Source: Typha latifolia
Lineage: Eukaryota > Streptophyta > Magnoliopsida > Poales > Typhaceae
Reading direction: 5' to 3'
Assembly: GCA_019914945.1 (NCBI GenBank)
Contig: CM034110.1
Coordinates: 4,159,001-4,223,000 of the forward strand
Length of the DNA stretch: 64,000 nucleotides
The notes beneath the pieces were generated by a model. It had not been told where the DNA came from. It did no database searches and saw nothing but the letters and a program-made list of their open reading frames with translations. Every line of letters begins with the position of its first letter. Position 1 is the first letter of the stretch. Shown here in pieces: positions 20,540 through 32,529 of the stretch. A program made the translations under genes and the position numbers.

Positions 20540-22647
20540 AGATATTCAAATCTCTATAAATCCAAAGGTTTTATAAACAAATCACCCAACTATTTCTCCA
20601 TCTCAACATGTTCCAATGCTATTATTTTGTCTTCAACTAATTCGCGTATAAAATGATATCAGATATCAATATGTTTTGTACGCGAGTGTTGAACATGATT
20701 TTTCAATATATTAATAGCACTCATGTTGTCACAAGAAAGCACCATGGTATCTTGTTCAATGCCATAATCTTTGACCATCTGTTTCATCCATAGTAACTAA
20801 GCACAACAACTTCCCACTGCAATGTACTCGGCATCCGCAGTAGATAAAGATATCAAGTTTTATTTCTTACTGTGCCAAGCAACTAGATTGTTTCCAATAT
20901 AAAAACATCCACCTGAGGTACTTTTTCTATCATCACATGAACCTGCCCAATCAGAATCCGTGTATCCAGATATGATAGCTCCTGAGTATAAGTAAACCAG
21001 ATACCTAAGTCAACTATGCCACCGACATATTTTATAATACGTTTCACAGCAAACAAATGTGTCTCCTTAAGTTCAGACTAAAACCTAGCACACACACCGA
21101 TGCTAAATGCAATGTCACGTCTACTAGCAGTTAAGTACAAAAGACTACCAATCATTCTTCTATACAGTGTCTAATCAACACTTTTTTCCTGAAATATCCT
21201 TACCTAGTTTGGTAGTTGTACTCATAGGAGTTCTAGCATGTTTTGCATTTTCTAAACTGAATTTAGTCACACGATCCTTAGCATACTTGCTTTAAGCGAT
21301 AAATATCCCTCTTTCCAATTTAGTAATTCGAAGTCCCAAAAAGAACTTCAACTCACCCATCATGCTCATCTCAAAATGACTACGCATGAGATCTGCAAAC
21401 TCCTTAGCTAAAGATTGACTCGTTGCCCCGAAGACAATGTCATCCACATATATTTGGGCCACAATTAAACTCTTGTTCAACCATCTAATGAACAATGTCT
21501 TGTCCACTCCCCTTTGAGTGAACCCCGCATCCACTAAAAAAGTGGTCAACTTCTCATACCAAGCTCTTGGAGCTTGTTTTAGCCCGTAGAAGGCCTTTTT
21601 CAATTTAAACACATGATAAGGAAATTTTTGATCTTCGAACCCTTTCCGTTGTTCCACATAAACATCTTCATTCAGAGTACCATTCAAAAAAGCACTTTTA
21701 ACATCCATTTGAAACAATTTAAATTTTAAATGACAAGCAATAGCAAGCAGTATATGAATAGACTCTAATCTAGCAACAGGAGCAAATGTTTCATCAAAAT
21801 CTATACCCTCAACCTGAGTATATCCATGTGCTACTAGTCTAGCTTTATTTCGAACTATATTTCCATGTTCATCACTTTTATTCTTGTATATCCATTTTGT
21901 TCCAATGACGTTCACATTTTTAGGTCTAGGAACTAAATACCAAACATCATTCCTAGAAAATTGTTCCAATTCCTCATGCATAGCATTAACCCAAGAATCG
22001 TCTAACAATGCTTCCTTCACGTTTTTAGGTTCAAAAGAATATGTATAACAAGTAAATGGTACCTCACTTTGGATTTGTCGTCTTGTCTTAATTGGTTCAT
22101 TCACGTCTCCGATCACTTGTGACAGTGGATGATCTGATTTCACTCTGGCAGATGGTTCTGGTACATTGCAATCATCTTTGTTCATTTCAACTTTGTCCTC
22201 GTCCTGATTCTCAATTTCCAGATCAAGCTCCTTTCCAATTTCTTCGTCATATGTATCTACAGAAACAAAAATAGGAGTAGCTTCAATTATATCAATCGTG
22301 GATTCATTTATCATAACATTAGCAGATTTCATAGCAATAGAAGTGTCAAGATTAAATACTCTATAGGCTCTACTATTATTAGAATACCTTAAGAAGATGC
22401 CTTCGCTACTTCTAGTGTCAAATTTAGTCAAATGTTCTCGATCACGCAAGATATAATATTTACTACCAAAAACTTGAAAATATTTAACACTAGGTTTCTT
22501 ACCTTTCCAAATTTCATACGCAATCATTTTTGTACCTAGTCTTAGATAAACACGATTTATCACATGTACCGCTGTATTGACCGCCTCTGCCCAAAACCAT
22601 TGATTAACCTTTAGCATGAAGCATAACCCTAGCCATTTCCTCCACAA
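20540..22647 (-). pseudogene. Sirevirus reverse transcriptase-RNase H
   Basis: A 451-codon open stretch (22,647-21,292) covers the end of integrase ([18 protein letters not shown]) and the copia [61 protein letters not shown] and the catalytic [11 protein letters not shown] stop at 21,292 follows ERGIFIA. The connection and RNase H then continue in broken frames (ARTPMSTTTKLGKDIS, later QHSRTKHIDI and RFEYLRTSLGIC) to about 20,540. The RT core residues are intact. It is joined to the upstream integrase frame by a shift at 22,604-22,647. Dead because of stops elsewhere, but the least decayed coding segment among the transposons here. Confidence 0.9.
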
Positions 22648-23590
22648 CTCGGTTTTTTCTTTTCACAATCACGTTCTGTTGTGGAGTTATAGGAGCTGAA
22701 AATTTATGTTGAATACCAAGAGAATTGCAAAATATGGAAAAATATTTATTTTCAAATTCTCTACCATGATTAGAACGAATCCTAACTAGGGTAGTAGATT
22801 TTTCATTCTGCAATTTTAAGTATAGTGATTTAAAAACATCAAAGGTTTCAGACTTCTCACGTAGAAAGGCAACCCAGGTATATCTCGAGTAATCATCGAC
22901 CATAAAGAATATATAGCATTTACCTCCAAAACTTTCCATTTTTGTTGGACCCATCAAGTCCATGTGAACTAATTGTAGCACACGATTAGCGGTAGCTGCA
23001 TTTACTTTCTTGTGTGAGTTTCGAATTTGTTTTCCAATTTGACACGAACCGCATACTTTTTTTGACATTTCTTTCATCTTAGGTATTCCTCTTACCACTT
23101 CTTGTTTGAACAGCGTAAATAATTCCTTGTGATTCAGATGTTCAAGACGTTGATGCCAAAGATCTGCAATGTCGAAAGAGGCACAGTTACATTTCAATTT
23201 ATGTGAAGTTCCAACAGCATAGCAATTATCAGATATTCTAGATCCATAACATATAACATTACCATCATGATCTAGAATAGTACAATTAGTTTTGGAGAAT
23301 TTTACCTCATAATCTTCATCACAAAACTGACTAATGCTCAGAAGATTTGCTTTCAAGCCCTTAACATAAAGAACATTTTCAAGAATACGAACCCCCGGAG
23401 AACTTACCTTTCCTTTACCTATTACCTTGGATGAATTACCATCTCTAAATGTCACAACTCCCCCTTCATGTTCTTCAAGATTAGAAAATAAGGACTTGTC
23501 ACCCGACATATGTCTAGAACAGCCACTATCTAAATACCACAAATCAGAATTTAAAACTTTCAAGGCAGTATGCACAACATAACATTTCAA
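22604..23590 (-). pseudogene. Sirevirus protease-integrase
   Basis: A 328-codon minus-strand stretch. Protease: WYLDSGCSRHMSGD. GAG-pre-integrase: LWHQRLEHLNHKEL, then CGSCQIGKQIRNSH. Integrase core: the first acidic residue is in VHMDLMGP. The second catalytic Asp is Asn (SNHGREFEN) and the third catalytic Glu is Lys (VKRKNR). In the plus-strand copy these read DHSREF and VERKNR. Both changes are G-to-A on the coding strand, as expected from deamination of methylated cytosine on the template. The integrase would therefore be inactive even without the stops. Confidence 0.9.
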
Positions 23591-23639
23591 ATCACTTTTC
23601 CTAACCTATATGGCCTTTGTTTTCATCCCATAAATGAAA

Positions 23640-25370
23640 GCACTTCTAGGTTTTTGCAAAAATTTGCAATAAGGTCGAATATGCCCTAGAATGCCGCAAT
23701 GATATCATATCGGAACAAACCATTTTCTACTTACCTTTTGTCGAGAAGTGTGACTAAAGTTTACCTTTGGTGCCGTTGAAGATTCACAAGTTTGTAGATT
23801 CAACTTCAGTTTAGAAGCATTCATCGAAGATTGCTTTGTAAATGCGGTTGATGACTTTAGATATTTTTCCTTTTGTATACCTGCAAAAACAAAGACAATT
23901 TTGTTATTATTTGAATTGCTAGTGTATCCAACACCATACCTGTCTTTTCCAGAGATCTGAGCATTTAGAATCTCATCAAGTTTGTTCTTCCCTTTTAGAA
24001 ATGTCACTTCCTTATACAATCGCTCTAGTTCAATTTTATCAGCCTTCATTTTATTTTTCGCATTGTCAAGTTGTTCAGAAAGGTCTTTGACATGTTCAAG
24101 TTCCAATTTGTACTTCTCCTCAAATTGAATTCTTTCTGGTTCGATTACCTTGAGTCGTTGAAGTAGTCTAAGATTGTTTTTCTTAAGTTTAAACGACTCC
24201 AGGTACAAGTCATTATATGTCTTTTGAATTTTAGATTCATCTTCCTCAGCTGGTAACATATCATGATCATCTGTACTATCAGTATCAACAACAGAGTTAG
24301 TATTATGTAGAGAAGAGGCAAAAGCTATAAAGTTTTCTTCCTCTTTTTCAGAATCATCATCAGATTCATCTGAGTCATCCCAAGTAACTTTCATAGCTTT
24401 ACCCTTCTTCTTAAGACGATTAGGGCATTCTTGTGCTATGTGTCCAAAACCAGAACATTCAAAACATCAAACTTTATTCTCAGAATTCTTATTTTTCTGT
24501 TTGACATTGTTGTTGCTCACACATGTATTCGAACTCAGAGTATTCTTCTTTTTCACAAAGGCTTTGTTTTTCTCAAGTTTTTCAGCATTCAACTTGTTTG
24601 GCTTCCGAAAGAATTTATTAAACTTTTTGACGAATATAGCCAACATCTCAACATCTAAATCACCTTCATCAACAGACTCCTCTATATTTTGTTCAACTGT
24701 GGATAGGGCAATCTCTTTAGACTTCCTCATTTTTAAATACTGGACTCAAAAGTTTGTAGATTCCTACCAATTGTTCAACTTTCATAGAGTCGATGTCCTT
24801 ACTTTCCTTAATAGCTGTAACTTTCGCCTGAAACCTTTCTAGAAGAGACCTAAGAATCTCACGAACAATTCTATTTTCAGGAATTTTCTCTTCTAGGTTG
24901 AAACTTGAGTTGACTATATCACTCAGCTTTGCATAGAACTCATCAAATGTCTCATTCTCCTCCATACGTAGAGTTTCAAAACTAGTAGTCAACCTCTGAA
25001 GTTTTGAAAGTTTTATAGCCAAAGTTCCTTCGTGAGTAGTTTCTAAGATCGTTCAGGCTTCTTTTGCTCTCTCACAAGTAAAAATTCTTCTAAATTCTTC
25101 CGAAGAAACACAACTAAAAATTGCATTTATTGCCTTGCTATTCCATCCAACTTTTTCATAATCTGTCCTATCCCATGACTCTATCGATTTTTCAGTAAGT
25201 TTTTCATTCACCATGTACATTTGTGGACTCCAACCGTTCACAACGGCAAACCATACTCGTTCATCTATAGACTTCAAGTAAGCTCTCATCCTAGCTTTCT
25301 AATATCCATAATTTGATCCATCTAGGATAGGAGGTCTAATAGATGATGGTCCATCTTTATGAAAATCCAT
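23640..25370 (-). pseudogene. Sirevirus gag with two zinc knuckles
   Basis: The start is MDFHKDGPSSIRPP at 25,370 (minus). The UBN2-type gag core includes RAYLKSIDERVW, ESWDRTDYEKVGWNSKA and TTSFETLRMEENETFDEFY. Trp codons are stops at about 25,300 (TAG) and 25,053 (TGA). A first zinc knuckle CFECSGFGHIAQEC lies near 24,425-24,465. An acidic stretch (WDDSDESDDDSEKEEEN) and a long coiled-coil-like region (24,200-23,950) follow. A second knuckle-like HCGILGHIRPYC lies near 23,660-23,695, with its first Cys mutated; the plus-strand copy has CFYCGILGHI. The coiled-coil extension is typical of Sirevirus gag. Confidence 0.85.
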
Positions 25371-25419
25371 GCCTATCTGATCTCTCTCAAAGGGTGAGAG
25401 AACCTGCTCTGATACCATT

Positions 25420-26352
25420 TGAAAAACCCCTAAACACAAGTATGTATCAAAATACTAGGCAATGATATCACCCGTTTGCTTAAGTAAAAGTCCAAAGAAA
25501 TATTAAGAATGAAAACAGAGATGAACGCCAAGATCTTAACGTGGAAAAACCCAAACGGGAAAAAAACCACGGATCCAAACTCGTATCAAAACCAATCACT
25601 AGAATAGTAGCAGTTACAAGACTGATTCACAAAACAACCCATTGATCCAAACGACTTTATTCCTCTTAGTCTTGCTCGCTAAAACCTATGATTCACTCCT
25701 TCTCGTGATTGAAGTCCAACCGCAGTAACCCTTGAGATTGATCTTTCGTCTAGATAGCCCTTAAGACGAAAGATTAAGCTTTTTAGAAAAGTAGAACTTT
25801 GTTAGTTGGAGAACCAATGTGGCCTCAAGAAGTCTCCTTCAATAATACTTCTTCAACCACCCTAAAGTTAGGGTATCACAATCCTTATATATGATCTCCA
25901 AGATATAGCCAAATCCATGTCTTATCCATACTCATGAAAGTCCAAAATTTTCAAACTTCGTTAGTGCGTTCAAACGCGGCTCAGCCCGGGTGCATTCGAA
26001 CGGCCTGACCTGATCTCTGGTGCGTTCGAACGGGCCCGAGTGCATTCCAACGCGACAGCTTGAATTCTTTAGGTTGAACGCAGCTCTCGGTCTGTGTGAA
26101 CGCAAGTACCCACATTCGAACGCGTTTGTGAACGGAGCTCTCGGTCTTTGTGAACGCAGTACCCGCGTTCGAATGCGTTTGTGAGTGCAGCTCTCGGTAT
26201 GTGTGAATGCGATGTGAACTCAACAGTTTTTTTTCAATAATCTTGTAATTCTTCAAACTAGAGATTTTCTAGACTTGTATAAAGCTCATATACATCTATA
26301 AATACACTTAGAATATTTTGTACACAATTGCCAACAATTAAAAACCTAACAG
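25420..26352 (-). mobile_element. Sirevirus 5' LTR (933 bp, minus)
   Basis: The minus-strand LTR runs from TGTTAGG at 26352 to TTTTTCA at 25420 and is followed by a PBS (plus-strand GCTCTGATACCA, 25,406-25,417). It contains a box and repeat cluster at 25,965-26,215 and a TATA-like ATATATAAGG complement near 25,883-25,893. It is the most complete Sirevirus LTR in the window and the reference for the truncated ones. Confidence 0.9.
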
Positions 26353-27845
26353 TACCTATAATGTGAATCTAGTTATGTACAAAATAAAAGAAGTGATTTT
26401 AAACCAAATAAACCTTTATATTCTACTTGAACTAATTCTAATTGGATAAACGACTAACTAATATTACTTAAATATTTTCAGATACCGAACCCCCTTATAT
26501 GAGGCCCCCTGGACCTTGCTAGCGACGAGTGTTACTCGGTTCATTGGCGGATGTAAGGAATATCCCCTAGACGTCTTTCTCAAATTAGGTTACATTATAT
26601 ATTATGTACATGCATGTTTTGGCCTCTAGCATGATTATATGACTTTCTCTAGAGATGATTATAGTCGAGCATATTTTTATCATGCATAGAATTAGGCTGA
26701 TCTTGGATATGAGTATGATGATGATAAATACAGATGATTAGAGATGATTATATTATTATGATTGTATATGTTCGAAGACTGCATTGCATTATTTTCCTCT
26801 TAACTTTCTTACCACCTAAATTCCTATTATGCATTGACTCGTTATTGTACTGAATATATACATGTGATCTAGCATTTATAAGGGAAGCATGAAATGATTG
26901 TGATGTTATTATACCGAGATGTCAGTGATGATTGTGATGTTGAGAAATGTATATGATTTCATTATCATTTGGTTACCTGATTATCGAGTGATCAATATGC
27001 ATCATATTTGATTGCATTTGAAATCATAGCATGGCCATGGTCGGCATGCATCATGTGTCATATTTGAGAGAGAGTTATGATGATCGTATGACGTGGTGAC
27101 ATATTTATTTAGTGTCGAGGATTATATACTTTTATCAGTCATGACATGTTATCTACTGTTCATTTATATTATTGATGATACATTCACATATTCATTCATG
27201 ACATGATGCTCTTTCTGATTCATATTATCTAGTACATGATTTACTCTCTATTTGGCATCACTGATTTCGAGTAAAGTCTATTCACTGAGCCTTTTGTTCA
27301 TGATTCTCTTTATTTCTTTTCTAACCCTCTCAGATATGTGATACGTGATAGCAATTTGAGATATCTTGAGAAGATATTTTAGAACGATGATGAGGTGAGC
27401 TATAGATGCGAGACAGTATAGATGATAGTTTAACCAGATATTGAGTTGTACCAGTATTTGATATTTGTACTTTTTTGTATTAAACGATGATTTGGATAAT
27501 ACAAGTCGAATCATAGTGTACTCTTGTATTAGTTATTTTAGTTGTATCTTGATGGTTTGTTGTAGCCTGTGTGGGTCCTGCCAGATTATGTAGTGGTCTA
27601 ATGTATATTATTGTGGACTGGGATATTCATATGTTAATAGGTTTATTTGGTTAATAGTATGATTTATTTGGTGATGAATTATGTGATCATAGATAGGTTT
27701 GCAGGTTTTATTTGATGATGTCATAATTATATTTGCACAAGAGACTATTTGTGCGTGACGGGCCTCGCCCGACCTGTCGCATGCGCCACACGTGCAATGT
27801 GGGCGCGTGTGCGTGCACGTGCCCATGCCGAGCGGGAGCGTTACA
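26353..27845 (+). mobile_element. Family D LTR fragment (3' portion)
   Basis: AT-rich, ends in a GC-rich block and GCGTTACA at 27845. It is collinear with 4,271-5,248 (+) and reversed in 38,734-40,100. Its left side abuts the Sirevirus LTR. On the right it joins family E coding sequence without a PBS, so it is a solo or rearranged LTR rather than a 5' LTR. Confidence 0.65.
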
Positions 27846-28099
27846 CTCAAGGCTCAAATTGGACCAATTCAAACAGTCGAATCCACCTTACCCGAGCCTA
27901 TTGAGGAGAGCCACTCAACCAAACCTGTCAGAGTATTAGGACGATGTAGCAGACACCATGGGACCAAATTGGAGATCGAGGGTTTGATCAAGTGGTCGGG
28001 TCGATTAACGAATAAGTCCACTTGGAAGGGAGAGTCTGACATACTTGATCGCTTCCTCAACTTGTACCTTGAGGACAAGGTGGCAGAAGTGTGGTGGAA
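27846..28099 (+). pseudogene. Family E chromodomain (C-terminus of a chromovirus integrase)
   Basis: About 85 residues in frame, ending at TGA 28,110-28,112. They include PVRVLGRCSRHHGTKLEIEG, LIKWSGR, KSTWKGESDI and LYLEDKVAEVWW. This is the pattern of the chromodomain at the end of chromovirus integrases, which reads modified histone tails. Two tryptophans of the usual aromatic cage region are present; the first aromatic is not obvious. The last codons overlap the LTR start. The stretch LEDKVAEVWW and the bases before the LTR match the tail of family A closely, so E is a relative that keeps the domain A lost. Everything upstream is missing. Confidence 0.75.
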
Positions 28100-28607
28100 T
28101 GATACAGATTGAATCTGGCCGACCCTTCTTAAACTGAATCATATTTATTTTTGGAAAAAATAAGATTCTCTCGCTAGGGTGTTCGAATGCCAGGAAGGCC
28201 CGTTAAAGCACCCTATTCGAACATCTTAACCCATTTAAATGCCTGCACCTATTCGCACATATAGAGCACTAGTTTTGCACATTCAAATGGCCTTGCACAC
28301 GTTTGAATGCCCCATGGTGAGTTGGATTGTACTAGGGTTATTTCTTGTTGTTTTGGTAGTTAGGTTAGCATCTAAATATGTGAAAGGCAACCTCATCGAC
28401 TCTATTAAGATTATTGATGTTTTCCTTCCTCTCTCTTCTCTATCTCTCTTCTCTGTCTCTCTCTCTCTCTCTCTCTCCCTTCCCATTCTATCTCTTTCCT
28501 CCCACGGCAGCTATTATTGAGCATAGTCTTCTTCCTCCCTCAACTTGCCTATCGAGGATTAGTCTACCTTCTTCCCCCTTGTCTAGCTATATGCTTCATC
28601 GAAAGTT
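28100..28607 (+). mobile_element. Family E 3' LTR, truncated
   Basis: Starts TGATACAGATT at 28100 after GGCAGAAGTGTGGTGGAA, the same junction as family A. It contains diverged boxes (GTGTTCGAATGCC near 28,180; CGTTTGAATGCC near 28,300), a weak TATA region near 28,370 and a (CT)n run at 28,450-28,480. It fades into family D LTR sequence (minus) near 28,607. Confidence 0.65.
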
Positions 28608-30399
28608 AAGAGGAAAATATTGCAATGCAGTCTCCAACCATATATCTGACACATGCATATCCCTACTAGTCTATCACATGCATACCATGCTAGGGATCAT
28701 CACAACATAAAGTCATAATAGTATAATTATCTCCAATCATCTTCATATATCACCAATGTACTCATATCCCAGATCAGTCTAATCAAATGCATGATAAAAT
28801 ATGCTCAATTGAAATTATCTCTAGATAAGGTCATATAATCATGCTGGAGATCAAAACATGCATATACATAATTTTATAATAAATCCTAATTTGAGAAAGG
28901 CGTCTAAGAGATAAAACTACTCACCCCTGATCAGAAGACGCAAACCACGCATCCCTCACATCCGCCAATCAACTGAGTGACAACTCATCGTTAGCAAGGT
29001 CCACGGGGTCTTAAATAAGGGATTCCGGATCTGAAAATATTTTAGTATGATGTTAGCTGTTTATCCAACTAGAATTAATTTATATAAAATATCATGATTT
29101 ATTAGGTTTAGAATTCCTATTTTTATATTTTATTAAATATCTAGATATAATTATAGATATAATTCTGCTAATATAAATATGCTATTATTATAAAATGCTA
29201 TCTGTGGAATAAGAATAAAAGGTTTGTTCTTTTTATATAAAATTAGTCTAAGTATATAATTATAAAATAATAATAAGAGGCCCATATATCCATATATATA
29301 ATTATAAAAATATAAGTATAGATAAAACCTAATTATAGTTAATCTTTGTGGTTCTTACACTTTACATTAATAATCGCTAAATACAAGTAAAATAATTATT
29401 ATCCGGTCATATAAAAATGATTATCAAAGTTTAGTATTTTATTTTTATATAAAATAGTAAATATCAATAAAGTGCTAGAAATACATTATATATATAATGA
29501 AGGGTATACTTATATATCTCACGACTATAATTAATGAAGCTAAGTATTAATCTATTATATGCAAGTAATATTATATGTAAATAATACAATTAGGTGTCTA
29601 TAATATAATAAACTATTAATTCTACTAATTATAATTAGCTAATAATTATACTACTAAATATATATATATATATATCAATATAATTAATTTTCTATTTAAA
29701 CTAATTGCATTAACTACATAAAATACTTAGTTAAAAAGGAAAAGAAATAAAGCTAAAATAAAACCCCTAACACAGGCCAGCACTGTCAGCTATAGTGCTA
29801 GAGATAGCAATCGAGGTGGGAGGAGAAGAAGAAAGGAAGAAGAAGGAGAAAGGAAAAAGAAGAAAGAAGGAGGAAGAAGAAGAAGAAGAGAAAAGAAAGG
29901 AACGAAGGGGAGGAGGAGCTGGGCCAGCGGGGAGGGGCTCGCCGCTGCTAGCCAACCAGCGACCGGCCTCTTGCCAGCGGCTCAGTTCTAGGGAACCCAA
30001 GAGAGAAAGCGAAAGAAAGGGGGAGAGAGAGAGGAGGGGGAAAGAGGCTCACCAGCGTTAGTGGAGGTGGCGACGGCAGCAAGCCGGCAGAGTCGCGGCG
30101 GTAGTAGAGAGAGAGAGAAAGAGTGTTTGAGAGAGAGAGGAGAGTGAGAGAGAGACCGAACAAGAGAGAGAATGAGAGTGAGAGACCGAAAGAGAGAGAG
30201 GTGGTGGGGAGAGAGGCCGTGGCGGCGGCGGTGGGGCCCACAGCGCCAGCTGGCTCGGCTAGGTTGGTCCGGCCGACGGCTGGGGCGCGTGGCGCCCTCC
30301 CCTCCTGCCACTGCATGGCACGAGGCCGGCCACACTATGGCCGACCACGTCGTGCCATGCAATAATTTAATTTAATTTTTTTATGGTTGGGTTGTTACA
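28608..30399 (-). mobile_element. Family D LTR (5' portion, minus)
   Basis: The minus strand starts TGTAACAACCCAACC at 30399, then runs through a GC-rich and GA/CT-rich region (29,790-30,360) into AT-rich sequence matching 39,655-40,800 in the same orientation. Open frames over the GA-rich stretch (29,770-30,370) are low-complexity artefacts. It is truncated at about 28,608 by family E. Confidence 0.7.
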
Positions 30400-31579
30400 T
30401 TTTCCTTCCCCCTTATAAAAATTTTGACCCTGAAATTTAAATCACATTGGTATTATAAGAAAATCCATATATCTAGTTCCATTACCTTCTTTCTAATCAA
30501 ATCGACTATTTTGCAATCTCACTTTTTCAAATCCATAACTTATACTTCATTTATCAGTTTACTCATTAACTCCTAACATTACACAATCACAAGTAACTCT
30601 CTTACGAAAACAAAATTCCTAGATCTAGGTCAATTAGGTAATTATACCATATCTATAGACATCAATAATACCACTGGTCTGCAAGATAAAATACATTCAT
30701 TCTACTCTATAAAAAGTGTTGTCATCTATTAATTGAATCATATTCTGCTCTAAAATACCTCAAGCTGTCCAAATCTATCACTTTTTCTACTAACTACAAC
30801 AATATAACAACGTAATGCCATAATCACCTATGATAATATAATACAACCTATTTAAGTAAATTATCTCCAATCTACTAAATGTATACTCCAATCCCAAACA
30901 TGCTCAATAGATTATCCCTCAATACTATCACTATTTCCAGGTAGAACGATAAATACAAGTTATTTCAAGAACATCTGAAATACTTAACTCATGCTTCTCT
31001 TTCTAGACAAATAATGTCACTAATCTAAACATACTCAGCATTATCTTGTATTCATAATACATTTTTCAATCTTCTCTACAATATCTGAAAGGTTAAATTC
31101 AAACTATCTCAAGAAACATACATGATAAACTTTATAATGATCTTTCTATCAATTATTTTCTATATCCAAACTATTTATTCCTCGATTCACATAATTTCAG
31201 TTTGATTATTATCTATTTAATTACTATCACTACTATTATATCCACCAAAATATCACTTAATGATAATGATATTCAAATCCAAAGACTATCTACTGAGTTC
31301 TACCAACTAATCCAATAATCTCTTCAATATCTCGATAGATATAATACTCAATTAATAATATCAATCCATTGCCACACAACTATTTACTAATCCATCATAC
31401 TTGATCTTTAAGAATACATAAATATAATTCAAATAAATCCATAAAAGTACTGTCCATGAACTAATAAGCTACTAAGACCGATCTCCTGAATTGGTCATGC
31501 TATTTTGATCTGCCAATAAAATAACTGAGACTAACTAATTCATATAGATCAGAAGCCATCCAAAAATATAAATTACAAC
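30400..31579 (-). other. Family D internal 3' region with polypurine tract
   Basis: On the minus strand, AAGGGGGAAGGAAAA (about 30,400-30,414) lies directly before the LTR start TGTAACA, as a polypurine tract should. The remaining roughly 1.1 kb is AT-rich and shows no coding that I recognise. A Sirevirus LTR begins at 31580. Confidence 0.6.
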
Positions 31580-32480
31580 TGTTAAGTTTTTATTGTTGGC
31601 AATTGTGTACAAAATATTCTAAGTGTATTTATACATGTATATGAGCTTTTATACAAGTCTACAAAGTATCTGTTTTGAAGAATTGCAAGATTATAGGACA
31701 AGCGCGTTCGAACGCGAGTGCACCCATTCGAACGCGAGTGCACCCATTCGAACGCGAGTGCACGCGTTCGCATAGACAGTAAGTGTTGTTTCTGCGCGCA
31801 TTCAAACGCAGCCTAGGACGTTCGAATGCAACCTATGAAAATCAAGCTGTCATGTTCGAACGCACTTGGGCCCGTTCGAACATAATTGAGATGAAGTCAG
31901 GTCGTTCGAACGCACCCGGGGCGCATTCGAACGCACCTACGAAGTTTGCAATTTTTGGACTTTCATGAGTTCGGATAAGACTTGGATTTGGCTCTATCTT
32001 GGAGATCTTATATAAGTATAGTGATGCTTTAACTCTATGGTGGTTGGTAAAGCAATTTTGAAAGAGATTTCTTAAGGCTACATCATTTCTTCAACCAGCA
32101 AGGTCCTTCTCATCTACAAAGCTTAATCTTTCGTCTTAAGGGCTATCTAGACGAAAGAACAATCTCGAGGGCTACTGAGGTTGGACATCAATCACGAGAA
32201 GCAATGAATCGTGGGTTCTAGCGAGCAAGACTGAGAGGAACAAAGTCGTTTCGATCGACGGATTGTTTTGTGAGTCAGTCTTGTAATTGCTATTATCCTA
32301 GTGATTGGTTTTGATTAGAGTTTGGACCCATGGTTTTTTTCCATTTGGGTTTTTCCACATTAAAATCTTTGCGTTCATCTCTGCTTTTATTTTTTAATAT
32401 TTCTTCCAATTTTATTTAAGCAAACGAGTGATATCATTGCCTAGGGTTTAGATACATACATGTGTCTAGGTGTTTCTTCA
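31580..32480 (+). mobile_element. Second Sirevirus 5' LTR (901 bp)
   Basis: TGTTAAG at 31580 to CTTCA at 32480, followed by the PBS TGGTATCAGAGC (32,483-32,494). Boxes lie at 31,700-31,940. They include three tandem copies of a short unit (ATTCGAACGCGAGTGCACCC, about 31,706-31,765) in place of the 54-bp repeats of the other copies. The left flank ACAAC is the candidate target duplication; the right partner is lost with the 3' LTR. Confidence 0.85.
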
Positions 32481-32529
32481 ATTGGTATCAGAGCAATTTC
32501 TCTCACCTTTTGAGAGAGATCAGATAGGC

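Noticed and set aside
29770..30370. Overlapping open frames rich in Glu/Arg or Ser/Leu
   Set aside because: They reflect GA/CT simple sequence in the family D LTR.
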